A stretch of DNA of 64,000 bases from DAOMFB01 sp963721385 (GCA_963721385.1 CAVRJB010000006.1:83322-147321), one strand, 5' to 3'. Positions 16,607-25,752 are shown, counted from the stretch's first letter. The notes: generated by a model from the letters alone, not told the origin. Program-made: numbers and translations.

Positions 16607-17208
16607 CGTCCTTCCTGAAGCCGCCGCACGAGCCGCTCGGCCTCATCCTTCGTCAGGACGCGGTAGGCCGGACGCCGTACGGACGCATAGGTCCTGCTGT
16701 GATGGACGGCGGGGTAGCCCTTCGCCCGCATGGCCGTGTCGAGCCTCTGCCACGCGGCGCCGTTCAGCGGGCCGAGGGGTTGTGACGCAATCCGCTCCCC
16801 GAACGCGCTCCACGACTCGCGAAAGAGGCCCGGGTCCGGCTCGAGCGCCCGCGCGCTCCGGAGAAAGGCGTCCAGCAGGTCGCCGGGGCGGCCGCCCCGG
16901 TCCCTGTACGGCCGCAGATTCAGCCGCACGACCGCTCCGTCGGGCCGGAGCGGGACGACGAGGAGCTCTCCGGGAGACGTGGGGCCGAGCGAGGCCCATT
17001 CCCTCTCGAGCCACGTCCGGGCCGACTCCTCGTCGGGGACGGCATGCTCGCCGCCGTTCGCGGCCTGGAAGAGCCACTTGTAGGCGTCCTCGATCAGCGT
17101 TTCGGGGTCCGCGGCGAAAGCATCGAGGGCGAAGGGGAGAAGGGCGCGGGCAGAGAGGGCCGCGGCGAAGAGGATCCGAACGGCCGAGAAGTCGCGGAGG
17201 CCGGGCAC
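16603..17208 (-). CDS. Secreted hypothetical protein
   Basis: About 201 residues from GTG 17208 (an ATG at 17262 would add 18 residues; neither has a clear ribosome binding site). The N-terminus VRILFAAALSARALLPFALDAFA looks like a signal peptide. The mature part is mixed alpha/beta: YKWLFQAANGGEHAVPDEE, LLVVPLRPDGAVVRLNLRPY and a final basic segment LTKDEAERLVRRLQEGR. No family recognised. It is coupled to the small two-helix protein by a 4-bp overlap and lies divergently from panB. Confidence 0.6.
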   Translation of the reverse strand: MPGLRDFSAVRILFAAALSARALLPFALDAFAADPETLIEDAYKWLFQAANGGEHAVPDEESARTWLEREWASLGPTSPGELLVVPLRPDGAVVRLNLRPYRDRGGRPGDLLDAFLRSARALEPDPGLFRESWSAFGERIASQPLGPLNGAAWQRLDTAMRAKGYPAVHHSRTYASVRRPAYRVLTKDEAERLVRRLQEGR

Positions 17209-17346
17209 GGGCGGATTCTCGCAGGGAGGGGAGGGGCGTGCTAACGTAAACGCGGCTCTCATCGGGTTTTCCCGAGGGAGACCGGCCCGACGTCTTCCGC
17301 GACGCTCCGTCCCGACGCCTCTCACTTCCCACGAAGGAGACAGCGC

Positions 17347-18256
17347 ATGAGCACTCCCGCCGCCGCCCGCCTCCGCGTCACTCCGTCCTCCCTCCGGGCG
17401 AAAAAGGCGCGCGGCGAGCCGGTCACGATGGTCACGGCTTACGACGTCCCGTCGGCGCTCGCGGCCGACCGGGCGAATCTCGACGCGATCCTCGTCGGCG
17501 ACTCTCTCGGCATGGTCGTTCTCGGATACGTCGACACGCTCCCGCGTGACGATGGACGAGATGCTCCACCACGCCCGCGCCGTGGCCCGGACGCGACCGC
17601 GGGCCCTCCTCGTGGGCGACATGCCCTTCCTCTCGTACCAGACCTCCCTCTCGGACGCGATCCGCAACGCGGGGCGTTTCCTGGCCGACGGCGGCATGGA
17701 CGCCGTGAAGCTCGAGGGGGGAGCGGAGCGCGCCGCGACCGTCCACGCCCTCGTCGACGCCGGGATCCCTGTCATGGGACACGTCGGCCTCACGCCGCAG
17801 TCGATCCGCGCCCTCGGCGGCTACCGCGCCCAGGGGGGGACGGCGACGGCCGCCCGCGGTCTTCTCGACGATGCGCTGTCGCTCGAGGGCGCCGGCTGCT
17901 TCGCGCTCGTCCTCGAGGCCGTTCCCGACCGGGTCGCGGCTCTCATCACGAAGAGCCTCTCCATCCCGACGATCGGCATCGGCGCGGGGTCGGGCTGCGA
18001 CGGGCAGGTGCTCGTCTTCCACGACGTCGTCGGGCTCCAGGACAGCCTCGAGCCGCGCTTCGTGAAGCGCTACGCGAGCCTCCTCGAAGAGGCGCAGAGG
18101 GCCCTCGAGGCCTACCGGCGAGACGTCGCCGAACGGCGCTTCCCCGGGCCGGAACATTCCTACTCGATTCCGGACGAGGAATGGGATCGGCTCAGGCGCG
18201 ATCTCGAGGTGAACCCGCCCGCGGGGCTCTCGCGGAAGGCCCCCGTCGCTTGGTGA
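17347..18256 (+). CDS. panB: 3-methyl-2-oxobutanoate hydroxymethyltransferase, frame broken near 17541
   Basis: First step of pantothenate synthesis: adds a hydroxymethyl group from methylene-tetrahydrofolate to 2-oxoisovalerate, giving ketopantoate. The N-terminal part VTMVTAYDVPSALAAD and ILVGDSLGMVVLGYVDTLP is in one frame; after one extra base (CTCCCG[C]GTGACG) the rest continues as VTMDEMLHHARAVAR, LVGDMPFLSYQTS, KLEGG, VMGHVGLTPQS and GIGAGSGCDGQVLVFHDV, all family blocks with Mg and substrate residues. The restored protein is 302 aa, slightly long. The ATG follows GAAGGAGACAGCGC. It is coupled to panE by a GTGA overlap. Confidence 0.94.
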
Positions 18257-19149
18257 CGCTCGTCGGCACCGGAGCGCTCGCGACGCTCTTTGCGGCCCGG
18301 CTCGGCGCAATCGTTCCCGTCTCGGTCCTCGGCTCGTGGGCGGAGGCGCTCGCCGCCTTTCGGGAGCGTGGCGCGACGATCGAGACGCCGGAGGGATCGT
18401 CTTGCGCCCCTGTCGACGCGACGTCCGATCCGGCCGACTGCCGCGGCGCGCGGCTGGCTCTGGTCCTCGTCAAGGCCGGCGCGACCGCGAGAGCGGCCGC
18501 GATGATCCGGTCGTTCCTCGCGCCGGACGGCGTCGCCGTGACGCTGCAGAACGGCCTGGGGAACTCCGAGACGCTCGCGGCGGCGCTGGGCCCGGAGCGG
18601 GTGGTGACGGGAACGGCGGAGGTCGGCGCGACGCTCGTGTCGCCGGGGCGCGCCCGCTCGGGTGGCGGGAGGCGGATCCGTCTTGCTGCTCATCCGAAGG
18701 TCGCGGAGGTCGAGGCCCTTCTCTCGCGGGCGGGCTTCGAGGTCTCGATCGATCCGGACGCGGCGAGTCTCGTCTGGGAGAAGCTCTCCGTGACGGCGCC
18801 GCTCCTGCCGCTGACGGCGCTCCTCGGCGTCCCCAACGGTGAGATCCTCCGTCGCCCGTCCGCCGCGGAGCTTCTCGACGCGGCGGCGCGGGAGGTCGTC
18901 GCGACGGCGGCCGCGGCCGGGATCGAGCTTCCGGCCGGCGATCCCGGGGAGGCGGTGCGGCGCGTGGCCAGGGCGACGGCCGGGAACATCTCGTCGATGC
19001 TGCAGGACGTCCGGCGCGGGGCGCCGACCGAGGTCGACGCGATCAACGGTGCGGTCGTCGCGGCGGCCCGGCGGCTCGGCGTTCCCGTGCCGGTGAACGA
19101 GACGCTCTGGCTCGCGGTCCGAGCGCTCGCCGAGAGGGGGGCGGCGTGA
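18253..19149 (+). CDS. panE: 2-dehydropantoate 2-reductase
   Basis: 298-residue NADPH-dependent reductase turning ketopantoate into pantoate. The N-terminal nucleotide motif GTGALATLFAARLG fits the family's GxGxxG; LVLVKAGATARAAAMI and TLQNGLGNSE are the conserved substrate/cofactor blocks, with the catalytic Lys expected in VWEKLSVTAPLLPLTAL and the Ser/Asp block SSMLQDVRRGAPTEVDAINGAV near the C-terminus. The start GTG overlaps the panB stop, and the stop overlaps the panC GTG. In the raw sequence an open frame runs from the start of panB through panE because of the extra base in panB; this is not a real fusion. Confidence 0.95.
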   Translation: MTLVGTGALATLFAARLGAIVPVSVLGSWAEALAAFRERGATIETPEGSSCAPVDATSDPADCRGARLALVLVKAGATARAAAMIRSFLAPDGVAVTLQNGLGNSETLAAALGPERVVTGTAEVGATLVSPGRARSGGGRRIRLAAHPKVAEVEALLSRAGFEVSIDPDAASLVWEKLSVTAPLLPLTALLGVPNGEILRRPSAAELLDAAAREVVATAAAAGIELPAGDPGEAVRRVARATAGNISSMLQDVRRGAPTEVDAINGAVVAAARRLGVPVPVNETLWLAVRALAERGAA

Positions 19150-19994
19150 GGGTCGTCGCGGATCCTCACGAGGCCCGGCGCGTCCGGCGGGGGCTCAAGG
19201 GCTCCGTCGGCCTGGTCCCGACGATGGGGGCGCTGCACGATGGGCATCTGTCGCTCGTCCGGCGGGCGCGCGCCGAAAACGACTCCGCCGTGGCCACCAT
19301 TTTCGTCAACCCGGCGCAGTTCGGCGCGGGGGAGGATCTGGCGACCTACCCGCGGAACCTCGCGGGAGATCTCGCGCTGCTGGAAGCCGAAGGCGTCGAC
19401 CTCGTCTTCGTGCCGGAGGCGGCGTCCGTCTATCCGCCCGGCTTCCAGACATGGGTCGTCCCGGGGCCGCTCGCCGAGCCGCTCGAGGGAGCACGCCGCC
19501 CGGGGCACTTTCGCGGCGTCCTGACCGTCGTCGCGAAGCTCTTTCATCTGATCGAGCCGGACCGCGCCTACTTCGGCCAGAAGGACGCTCAGCAGGCGAT
19601 CCTCGTCCGGCGGATGGCGGCGGACCTGGACGTCTCCGTCGGGATCGTCGTCTGCCCGATCGTGCGCGAGCGGGACGGCCTTGCCCTGAGCAGCCGGAAT
19701 GTCTACCTGAAGCCGGACGAGCGACGGGCGGCGCCAGTCCTCTCCCGGTCTCTTCGAGCGGTCGCGGAGGCGTGGGGCGCCGGCGAACGCCGCGGCGACC
19801 GGCTTCGCGAGGCCGCGCGCGCGGTTCTCGCCACCGAGCCGCTCGCGGTCCTCGACTATGTCTCGGTGGCCGATCCGGGAACGCTGGCCGAGATCGAGAC
19901 GGCGACCGGGCGCGCGCTCGTTTCGATGGCGGTCCGGTTCGAAAAGACGCGGCTTCTCGACAACGTCCTCCTCCCCGAGGGGAGCGAGCTCTGA
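19146..19994 (+). CDS. panC: Pantoate--beta-alanine ligase
   Basis: 282-residue ATP-dependent ligase that joins pantoate and beta-alanine to give pantothenate. Adenylate-forming signature LVPTMGALHDGHLSLVRRAR at about residues 19-38, NPAQFGAGEDLATYPR, HFRGVLTVVAKLFHLIEPD and FGQKDAQQ, and the KMSKS-like LSSRNVYL. It starts with GTG inside the panE stop. Beta-alanine would come from aspartate decarboxylase (panD), which is not in this window. Confidence 0.96.
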   Translation: MRVVADPHEARRVRRGLKGSVGLVPTMGALHDGHLSLVRRARAENDSAVATIFVNPAQFGAGEDLATYPRNLAGDLALLEAEGVDLVFVPEAASVYPPGFQTWVVPGPLAEPLEGARRPGHFRGVLTVVAKLFHLIEPDRAYFGQKDAQQAILVRRMAADLDVSVGIVVCPIVRERDGLALSSRNVYLKPDERRAAPVLSRSLRAVAEAWGAGERRGDRLREAARAVLATEPLAVLDYVSVADPGTLAEIETATGRALVSMAVRFEKTRLLDNVLLPEGSEL

Positions 19995-20007
19995 AGCGGA
20001 GGAACCG

Positions 20008-20772
20008 ATGCTTCTCGCGGTCGACATCGGCAACACGACGATCACGCTCGGTCTTTACGACGGGGAGACCCCGGGGCCCCGGTGGCGGCTCGAGACGGTC
20101 CGCTCACGCCTTCCGGACGAGTACGGCCTGATGCTCCTCGCGCTTCTCGCGAACGCGGGCCTTTCGAAGAGAAGCCTCTCGGCGGCCGTCCTCGCCTCCG
20201 TCGTCCCGCCCCTGACGGGGACCTGGGTCGAAGTCTTCCGGCGGTGGCTCGGCGTCGAGCCGCTCGTGGTCGAAACGGGCGTGAAGACGGGCGTTCGGGT
20301 CCTCTACGACGACCCGAAGCAGGTCGGCGCCGACCGGATCGTGAACGCCGCGGCCGTCAAGGCGCTCTGGGGCGGTCCGGCCTGCATCGTCGACTTCGGA
20401 ACCGGGACGACCTTCGACGCGCTCTCCGCTCGGGGCGAATACCTGGGAGGGGCGATCGCGCCAGGGATCGGCATCGGCGCGGAAGCCCTTCACGCGCGGG
20501 CGGCCAAGCTCCCGCGGGTCGATCTGGTCCGCCCTCCTTTCGCCATCGGGCGGAACACCGAGCATGCGCTGCAGTCGGGGCTCGTCTTCGGCTACGTCGG
20601 CCTCGTGGAGGGAATGGTCGCGCGGTTTCGCGCCGAGCTCGGCCCGGAGACCAAGGTGATCGCGACGGGGGGCTACGGAGAGCTGATCGCCCGGGAGACG
20701 CAGGTCCTCGGAATCGTCGCTCCGTGGCTGACGCTCGACGGCCTCCGGATCATCCACGCCCTGAACGTCTGA
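20008..20772 (+). CDS. coaX: Type III pantothenate kinase
   Basis: 254-residue kinase phosphorylating pantothenate, the first CoA-specific step. ASKHA-fold motifs: LAVDIGNTTITLGLYDG (phosphate 1), GADRIVNAAAV, CIVDFGTGTTFDAL (phosphate 2) and GGAIAPGIGIGAEALHARAAKLPRVDL, then VIATGGYGELIA. Type III enzymes lack the CoA feedback inhibition of CoaA. ATG 20008 has GAAGCGGAGGAACC upstream and lies 13 bp after panC. It closes the panB-panE-panC-coaX operon, with the next enzymes (coaBC) encoded 1.7 kb away on the opposite strand. Confidence 0.95.
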   Translation: MLLAVDIGNTTITLGLYDGETPGPRWRLETVRSRLPDEYGLMLLALLANAGLSKRSLSAAVLASVVPPLTGTWVEVFRRWLGVEPLVVETGVKTGVRVLYDDPKQVGADRIVNAAAVKALWGGPACIVDFGTGTTFDALSARGEYLGGAIAPGIGIGAEALHARAAKLPRVDLVRPPFAIGRNTEHALQSGLVFGYVGLVEGMVARFRAELGPETKVIATGGYGELIARETQVLGIVAPWLTLDGLRIIHALNV

Positions 20773-20810
20773 CGCGAGCGCCGCGTCCGGCTCTCCTCCA
20801 TGGGCGTTTT

Positions 20811-20828
20811 CTTCACATCGTCTTAATG
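20811..20828 (+). promoter_or_regulatory. Candidate Pho box (two direct repeats, 11-bp spacing)
   Basis: CTTCACA (20811-20817) and CTTAATG (20822-20828) start exactly 11 bp apart, the geometry of PhoB direct repeats (7-bp unit plus 4-bp spacer). Similar units lie before pstS and the phosphate porin in this window. It is 100 bp upstream of the 108-residue gene at 20928. Confidence 0.4.
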
Positions 20829-20927
20829 AGTGCGGGATAGACAGGTCTGGAGGCTGACGACCATGGGAAGGATGTCGACACCTGCGCACCGGGCAACGCG
20901 TCCGGCGGTTCCATAAGGAGCTCGAGC

Positions 20928-21254
20928 ATGCGATCAGGGGAAAGTTACCCGGATAGCCCGAAGAAGCTGACCCTGCTGCCGCTGAATCCCGCCATGGAGG
21001 CTGTGCTGAAAGATCTTGGTCGGGCCGTCGAACCCATGTTCCAGGCTGACGAGCCCGAGGTCAGCAGAGCCGCGAGGAGTGTCTTCCGGCGCCTCCTGCC
21101 CGACGTCACGAAAACCCCGCAGCTCTTGGGCGAGGTACCGCGGTTCGTTGCGTCGCTTCTCTACTCACTCGACCACCTTTCTCCCAAGTACGATGTTCAG
21201 CGAAAGCCGATCGCAGCCGCCTGGAAAGAGGTCGAAAGAGTCGCCCGGATCTAG
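20928..21254 (+). CDS. Hypothetical 108-residue protein, possibly phosphate-regulated
   Basis: Small soluble protein with no recognised family. TAAGGAGCTCGAGC before ATG 20928 is a very strong ribosome binding site. The sequence is helical and charged: AMEAVLKDLGRAVEPMFQ, EVSRAARSVFRRLLPDV, LLGEVPRFVASLLYSLDHL and IAAAWKEVERVARI. Base use is less GC-biased than in the neighbours, which may point to transfer or simply to weaker codon bias. A Pho-box-like repeat lies 100 bp upstream. It ends 45 bp before the convergent coaBC gene. Confidence 0.65.
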   Translation: MRSGESYPDSPKKLTLLPLNPAMEAVLKDLGRAVEPMFQADEPEVSRAARSVFRRLLPDVTKTPQLLGEVPRFVASLLYSLDHLSPKYDVQRKPIAAAWKEVERVARI

Positions 21255-21298
21255 CCGCCTGCGGTCTGCGATCGGGTCGAGCGCCTGGCGACGACGGT

Positions 21299-22519
21299 TT
21301 ACCCCTTCTTCCCGCCGAGAATCCGGACGACCCGGTCCATGACAGCCGCGGCGACGTCCTCCTTCGACATCAGGGGGAGCCTCTCTTCGCTCCCGTCGGC
21401 GCCGATCAGGATGACGCGGTTCGTCTCCTCCCCGAAGGCGGCGCCAGGCGCCGTCACGTCGTTCGCGACGACGAGGTCCAGCCCCTTGGCCGCGAGCTTC
21501 CGGCGGGCCTCGGCCGCGGGGTCGCCGGTCTCGGCCGCAAAGCCGACGAGGACGCGCGGCCGCTTCGTCTTCCGGCGGCGGGCGCTCACCGCGGCCAGGA
21601 TGTCGGCGGTCGCGGCCAGCTTCAGCGTGAGCCGCTCCTTCGTTCCCTTTTTCAGTTTCTCGTCCGCGGGGCGCTCGGGGGCGAAGTCGGCGACGGCGGC
21701 GGTCATCACGAGAGCGTCGGCCTTCGCGGCGGCGAGGAGGACTGCGGCGTGCATCTCGGCCGCGGTCGCGACGTCGACCCGCTCGGCTCCGGCCGGGGTC
21801 CGGAGGCCCGTCGGGCCGGCGACGAGAACGACGCGCCCCCCGCGGTCGAGCGCCGCCCGCGCGATCGCGAAACCCTGCCGTCCCGAAGAACGGTTTCCAA
21901 CGAACCGGACGGGGTCGATCGGTTCCTGGGTGGGGCCGGCCGTCACGACGACAGTCCTTCCCGCGAGCGGGCCGTTCGCGCCGAGGACCGTCCTCAGGCG
22001 GTCGACGATCTCCTCCGGCTCGGCGAGGCGCCCCGGGCCCGCTAGCCCGCTCGCCATCCGTCCTTCGGCGGGTCCGATGAAGAGCGCTCCCCGCGCGCGG
22101 AGCGTCTCGACGTTCGCCCGCGTGGCGGGGTGCTCCCACATTCCGGCGTCCATGGCCGGGCAAAGGACGAGCGGTCCGCGCAGTGCGAGGGCGGTGACGG
22201 TCAGGAGGTCGTCGGCGAGGCCGTGGGCCAGCTTCGCCAGGACGTCGGCCGTGGCCGGGGCGACCACGAGGAGGTCGGCGCCGTGGCCGAGGCCGACGTG
22301 GAGGACGTGGGCCTCTTCGCTCCAGAGGTCGGCATGCGCCGGGCGTCCCGTGACCGAGCGAAAGGTGAGCGGGGAGACGAAGCGCGCCGCGGCAGCCGTC
22401 AGGACCGCGTCCACGAGCGCGCCCTGCTGCGTCAGCCGGCTCGCGAGGTCGGCCGCCTTGTAGGCGGCGATGGAGCCGGTGACCCCGAGGACGATCCGCC
22501 GGCCGGAGAGGGAAGACAT
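21299..22519 (-). CDS. coaBC: Bifunctional phosphopantothenoylcysteine decarboxylase / phosphopantothenate--cysteine ligase
   Basis: 406-residue flavoprotein doing two consecutive CoA steps. CoaC half (about 1-185): IVLGVTGSIAAYKAADLASRL, the active-site His in ADLWSEEAHVLHVGLGHGADL, APATADVLAKLAHGLADDLLT, and the Cys/Met flap LVLCPAMDAGMWEHPATRAN. CoaB half (about 186-406): VVVTAGPTQEPIDPVRFVGN, RSSGRQGFAIA, AAVADFAPE with the conserved Lys run EKLKKG, and LVGFAAETGD; VVANDV. A strong AAAGGAGGGGCG site precedes the ATG. It uses 4'-phosphopantothenate made by CoaX in the operon on the other strand. Confidence 0.96.
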   Translation of the reverse strand: MSSLSGRRIVLGVTGSIAAYKAADLASRLTQQGALVDAVLTAAAARFVSPLTFRSVTGRPAHADLWSEEAHVLHVGLGHGADLLVVAPATADVLAKLAHGLADDLLTVTALALRGPLVLCPAMDAGMWEHPATRANVETLRARGALFIGPAEGRMASGLAGPGRLAEPEEIVDRLRTVLGANGPLAGRTVVVTAGPTQEPIDPVRFVGNRSSGRQGFAIARAALDRGGRVVLVAGPTGLRTPAGAERVDVATAAEMHAAVLLAAAKADALVMTAAVADFAPERPADEKLKKGTKERLTLKLAATADILAAVSARRRKTKRPRVLVGFAAETGDPAAEARRKLAAKGLDLVVANDVTAPGAAFGEETNRVILIGADGSEERLPLMSKEDVAAAVMDRVVRILGGKKG

Positions 22520-22550
22520 CGCCCCTCCTTTGTAACACGGCGGGGAAGCG

Positions 22551-23234
22551 TCAGGAGGAGGCGGCCCCCGGCGCGGACCCCTTGTGGCCGTGCTTGATGT
22601 TCTCTCCCTCGGCGATGAAGATCGTCTCCTCGGCGATGTTCGTCGAGAGGTCGCCGACCCTCTCGAGGTTCTTCGAGATGCCCATGATCTCGATGCAGCT
22701 CGAGATGAGAGCCGGGTTCTCGGCCATGTAGGTCAGGAGCTCGCGGATCAGCGACTTGTTCTTCTCGTCGAGGAGGTCGTCGCGGCGGCAAACCTCGAGA
22801 GCCAGCCCGGAGTCCCTCCTCACGAAGGCGTCGAGCGAGTCGCGCAGCATCCCCTGCGCGATCTCGGCCATGTACGGGATGTCGATCCAGGGCTTGAACG
22901 GCCGGACGTGCGACATTCGCTCGGCGGCCTCCGCGATGTTGACGGCGTGGTCGCCGATCCGCTCGAGGTCGGAGTTGATCTTGAGCCCGGCCACGAGCAG
23001 GCGGAGGTCGCTCGCGACCGGCTGCTGCGTCGCGAGGAGGTGGATCGAGTCCTCCTCGTTTTTCACCTCGAGCTCGTCGATCGTCCTGTCGTCCTCGATG
23101 ACGCGCCGCGCCTTCGTGGCGTCGGCCTCGACGAGAGCCTCGATGGCGAGGCGGATCTGGTTCTCCACCTCGGCGCCCATCCCGATCAGCTGGCGGCGCA
23201 GGCTTTCGAGGAGCTCGGAAAAGTGCTCTTTCAT
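22551..23234 (-). CDS. phoU: Phosphate signalling protein PhoU
   Basis: 227-residue all-helical protein of two three-helix repeats, each with the metal-binding signature: DLERIGDHAVNIAE in repeat 1 and NLERVGDLSTNIAEE in repeat 2. PhoU links the Pst importer to the PhoR kinase, restraining the Pho response when phosphate is plentiful. The start ATG overlaps the phoR stop by 4 bp. It is the last gene of pstS-pstC-pstA-pstB-phoB-phoR-phoU, so all sensing parts are cotranscribed with the transporter. Confidence 0.96.
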   Translation of the reverse strand: MKEHFSELLESLRRQLIGMGAEVENQIRLAIEALVEADATKARRVIEDDRTIDELEVKNEEDSIHLLATQQPVASDLRLLVAGLKINSDLERIGDHAVNIAEAAERMSHVRPFKPWIDIPYMAEIAQGMLRDSLDAFVRRDSGLALEVCRRDDLLDEKNKSLIRELLTYMAENPALISSCIEIMGISKNLERVGDLSTNIAEETIFIAEGENIKHGHKGSAPGAASS

Positions 23235-25051
23235 GTCGTCTCCAGGATGGCCGCCCTTTGCGGCGTCGGCGCGGGGAGGGTCACGCTGAAGCGGCTCCCC
23301 TTGCCCAGCTCCGAGTCTACGGCGATCGACCCGTGGTGAAGGATGAGGAGGTGCTTGACGATGGCGAGGCCCAGGCCCGTTCCGGGAATGGACTTCGCCC
23401 GCGAGGGGTCGACCCGGTAGAAGCGCTGGAAGATGTTTCCCAGCTCGTTCCGCGGGATGCCGATGCCGCGGTCGACGACGTGGACGACGGCGCGGGGCGG
23501 CTCGCCCGCAGCCGCCGCGAGCGATTCCGCGAGAACGTCCACCCGGGCACGGGCCGGCGAGAACTTCACCGCGTTGTCGATCAGGTTCCGGAAGACCTGC
23601 GCGAGGCGCCGCCGGTCGCCCCAGACCTCGAGCCCTTCGGGCGCCTCGACCACCACGGTCACGCTTCTTGCTGCCGCGAAGGCCGCGAGGTCGTTGACGA
23701 CGCCCGCGAGGAGGGCCCTGACCGGAATCTCCTCGGCGGCGAGGGTTACCGCTCCAGACTCGATCTGCGAAAGGTCGGTCAGGTCGGAGACGAGGTCCTG
23801 GAGCTGGGCCGACTGACGCTTGAGGATGTCGAGCAGCCGGGCGATGTCGGGGGGGAGCGACTCTTCGACAGCCAGCGTCTCGACGGCCGCCCGGATCGCC
23901 GCGACCGGCGTCCGCAGTTCGTGGGAGACGTCCGAGACGAACCGGCGCCGCATCGACTCGGTCTTCTCGTGCTCGGTCACGTCCCGGACGACGCCGACCG
24001 CGGCCGGCTCGCCGCTCTTCACGACGTGGGGGAGTGCCCGGACCGTCACCTCGAGGACACGCTCGGGCAGGGTGTCGAAGGCGACGCGGAGGGTCTCGCT
24101 CGCGTGGGGTACGCCGGTCGCCGCTGCGCTTCCGGCCTCGAAGAGCTTCAGGATGGCCGGTTCCCGGACGAGGTCGACCAGCGCCCGGCGCGGGACGCCG
24201 GCAGGCGCCCGGAAGAAGGCGAGCGCCGCGGGGTTGGCGTCGAGGAGGTCGAGCGCCTCGTCGACGACGATCAGGCCGACCGGAACCTGCTCGAAGACGG
24301 TCCGGGCGAGGAGGCGGGCCTTCTCGCTTCCGGCCCGCTCGGTGGCGACGAGCCGCGCGAAACGGGCCAGGGCGCCGAAGACCTCCTGGCTTTCCTCGGA
24401 GGCCGCCGAAAGAAGGACGGGCGGCCTTCCCTCCGCGGCTTCTGCGATTCCGTGCCTCACTCGCCGGAACTCGCTCCGCTGGCGGCGCCGGACCGCGAGG
24501 AAGAGAAAGGCGACGAGGAGGCCGGCGCCGAGCGAGACACGGACGAGGGTCTGCCGGAACGGCGCCTCCTGGGCGTCGAGGACCATCTGGCTGATCGCGA
24601 GCCTGACGAAGCCGGTCGGCACGCTCTCGGTTCCGAGGCGTCGCGCCACGTAGACGAACGGGATGTCCACGGTCGCCGAGCTGCGCCGGTCGAACCCGAC
24701 GCCGGCTCGCCGCGCCTCGACGATTTCGGGACGGGCGCCGTGGTTCTCCATCGACGGCACCTTGTCCGGCGTCACGTCGCTGTCGGCGAGAACGGTTCCG
24801 TCGGAGGCGATGAGCGTGACCCGCGCCGCGGTCTGGCGGGCGACGGCGCGGACCTTCTCGTGGGGAAGGGCGCCGGGGAGGAAGTCGGTCGCGAACTCGA
24901 CGGAGAGGTGGGCGAGCCGTTCCTCCAGATCGCGGCGCGTCCGCTCGGCGGCGGCGCCGTCGAGGACCCGGCCGAGGACGGCCGCGAAGAGACCGCCCAG
25001 GACCAGCCCGGCGAGAACCGGTACGACGGACCGCTTGAGGGCTCTGATCAT
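23231..25051 (-). CDS. phoR: Phosphate sensor histidine kinase
   Basis: 606-residue membrane kinase that phosphorylates PhoB under phosphate limitation. First membrane helix VVPVLAGLVLGGLFAAVLG (about 9-27), a periplasmic region to about 165 (larger than in E. coli PhoR), second helix RVSLGAGLLVAFLFLAV, PAS domain (about 250-345, FEQVPVGLIVVDEALDLLDANPAAL), H-box SDVSHELRTPVAAIRAA with phospho-His near residue 377, N-box FRNLIDNAVKFSP, G-boxes DRGIGIPRNELGNIF and GTGLGLAIVKHLL. ATG 25051 overlaps the phoB stop (ATGA). A periplasmic domain of this size suggests a direct signal in addition to PhoU/Pst. Confidence 0.93.
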   Translation of the reverse strand: MIRALKRSVVPVLAGLVLGGLFAAVLGRVLDGAAAERTRRDLEERLAHLSVEFATDFLPGALPHEKVRAVARQTAARVTLIASDGTVLADSDVTPDKVPSMENHGARPEIVEARRAGVGFDRRSSATVDIPFVYVARRLGTESVPTGFVRLAISQMVLDAQEAPFRQTLVRVSLGAGLLVAFLFLAVRRRQRSEFRRVRHGIAEAAEGRPPVLLSAASEESQEVFGALARFARLVATERAGSEKARLLARTVFEQVPVGLIVVDEALDLLDANPAALAFFRAPAGVPRRALVDLVREPAILKLFEAGSAAATGVPHASETLRVAFDTLPERVLEVTVRALPHVVKSGEPAAVGVVRDVTEHEKTESMRRRFVSDVSHELRTPVAAIRAAVETLAVEESLPPDIARLLDILKRQSAQLQDLVSDLTDLSQIESGAVTLAAEEIPVRALLAGVVNDLAAFAAARSVTVVVEAPEGLEVWGDRRRLAQVFRNLIDNAVKFSPARARVDVLAESLAAAAGEPPRAVVHVVDRGIGIPRNELGNIFQRFYRVDPSRAKSIPGTGLGLAIVKHLLILHHGSIAVDSELGKGSRFSVTLPAPTPQRAAILETT

Positions 25052-25752
25052 TTCGCGAACTTGTACCCGACCCCGACGACGGTCTCGATCATCTCCTCGC
25101 CGATCTTCTTCCGAAGCGAGCGGATGTGGACGTCGACGGTCCGGGTCTCGATGTCGGCGGCGTAGTCCCAGAGCCGGGAGAGGATCGTCTCGCGACTCAC
25201 GACACGCCCCCCGCTCCGGATGAGAAGCCAGAGGAGGTCGAACTCCTTCTTCGTGAGGTGGACGGGCTCGCCGTCGCGGAGGACGAGGTGGCGCGCCCGG
25301 TCGACCCGGAGCCGTCCGCTCTCGAAGACGTCCTCCGACGCCTCCCCGGAGCCCGCCCGGCGGAGCTGCGCGGCGACGCGGGCGAGGAGCTCCTTCATCG
25401 AGAACGGCTTCGTGACGTAGTCGTCGGCCCCCAGCTCGAATCCCGAGGAGCTTGTCGCGCTCCTCGACGCGCGCCGTCAGCATCAGGATCGGGATCTTTC
25501 GCGTCTCCTCGCCTTTGCGGAGCTCGCGGCAGATGGTGAGGCCGTCCACGTCCGGGAGGTTCAGGTCGAGGAGGACGAGGTCGGGAGGGCGCTCGAGCAG
25601 AGCGTCGAGCGCGACGAGGCCGCCGGCAGTACCGCTCGACCTCGTACCGGCCGTCCTTCTTCAGGTTGTAGGTCAGCGTGAAGGCGAGGTCGTCGTCGTC
25701 CTCGACGACGGCGATGGGCCGCGGGCGGGGCGCGCGAGGCCTTCGCGGTCAT
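25048..25752 (-). CDS. phoB: Phosphate regulon response regulator, three frame breaks
   Basis: OmpR-family DNA-binding regulator of the Pho regulon, 233 aa after removing one base near 25735, 25627 and 25442. Pieces: PIAVVEDDDDLAFTLTYNLKKDG (acidic pocket), LVALDALLERPPDLVLLDLNLPDVDG (phospho-Asp near residue 60), ICRELRKGEETRKIPILMLTAR, then FELGADDYVTKPFSMKELLARV and the winged-helix domain (LRVDRARHLVLRDGEPVHLT, TVDVHIRSLRKKIG, VVGVGYKFAK). Every conserved residue is present across the pieces, which argues against a decayed gene. ATG 25752 overlaps the pstB stop; the stop overlaps phoR. Confidence 0.93.

Noticed and set aside
17347..19149. Apparent panB-panE fusion of 600 residues
   Set aside because: The middle is out-of-frame panB created by one extra base; panE has its own GTG overlapping the panB stop.
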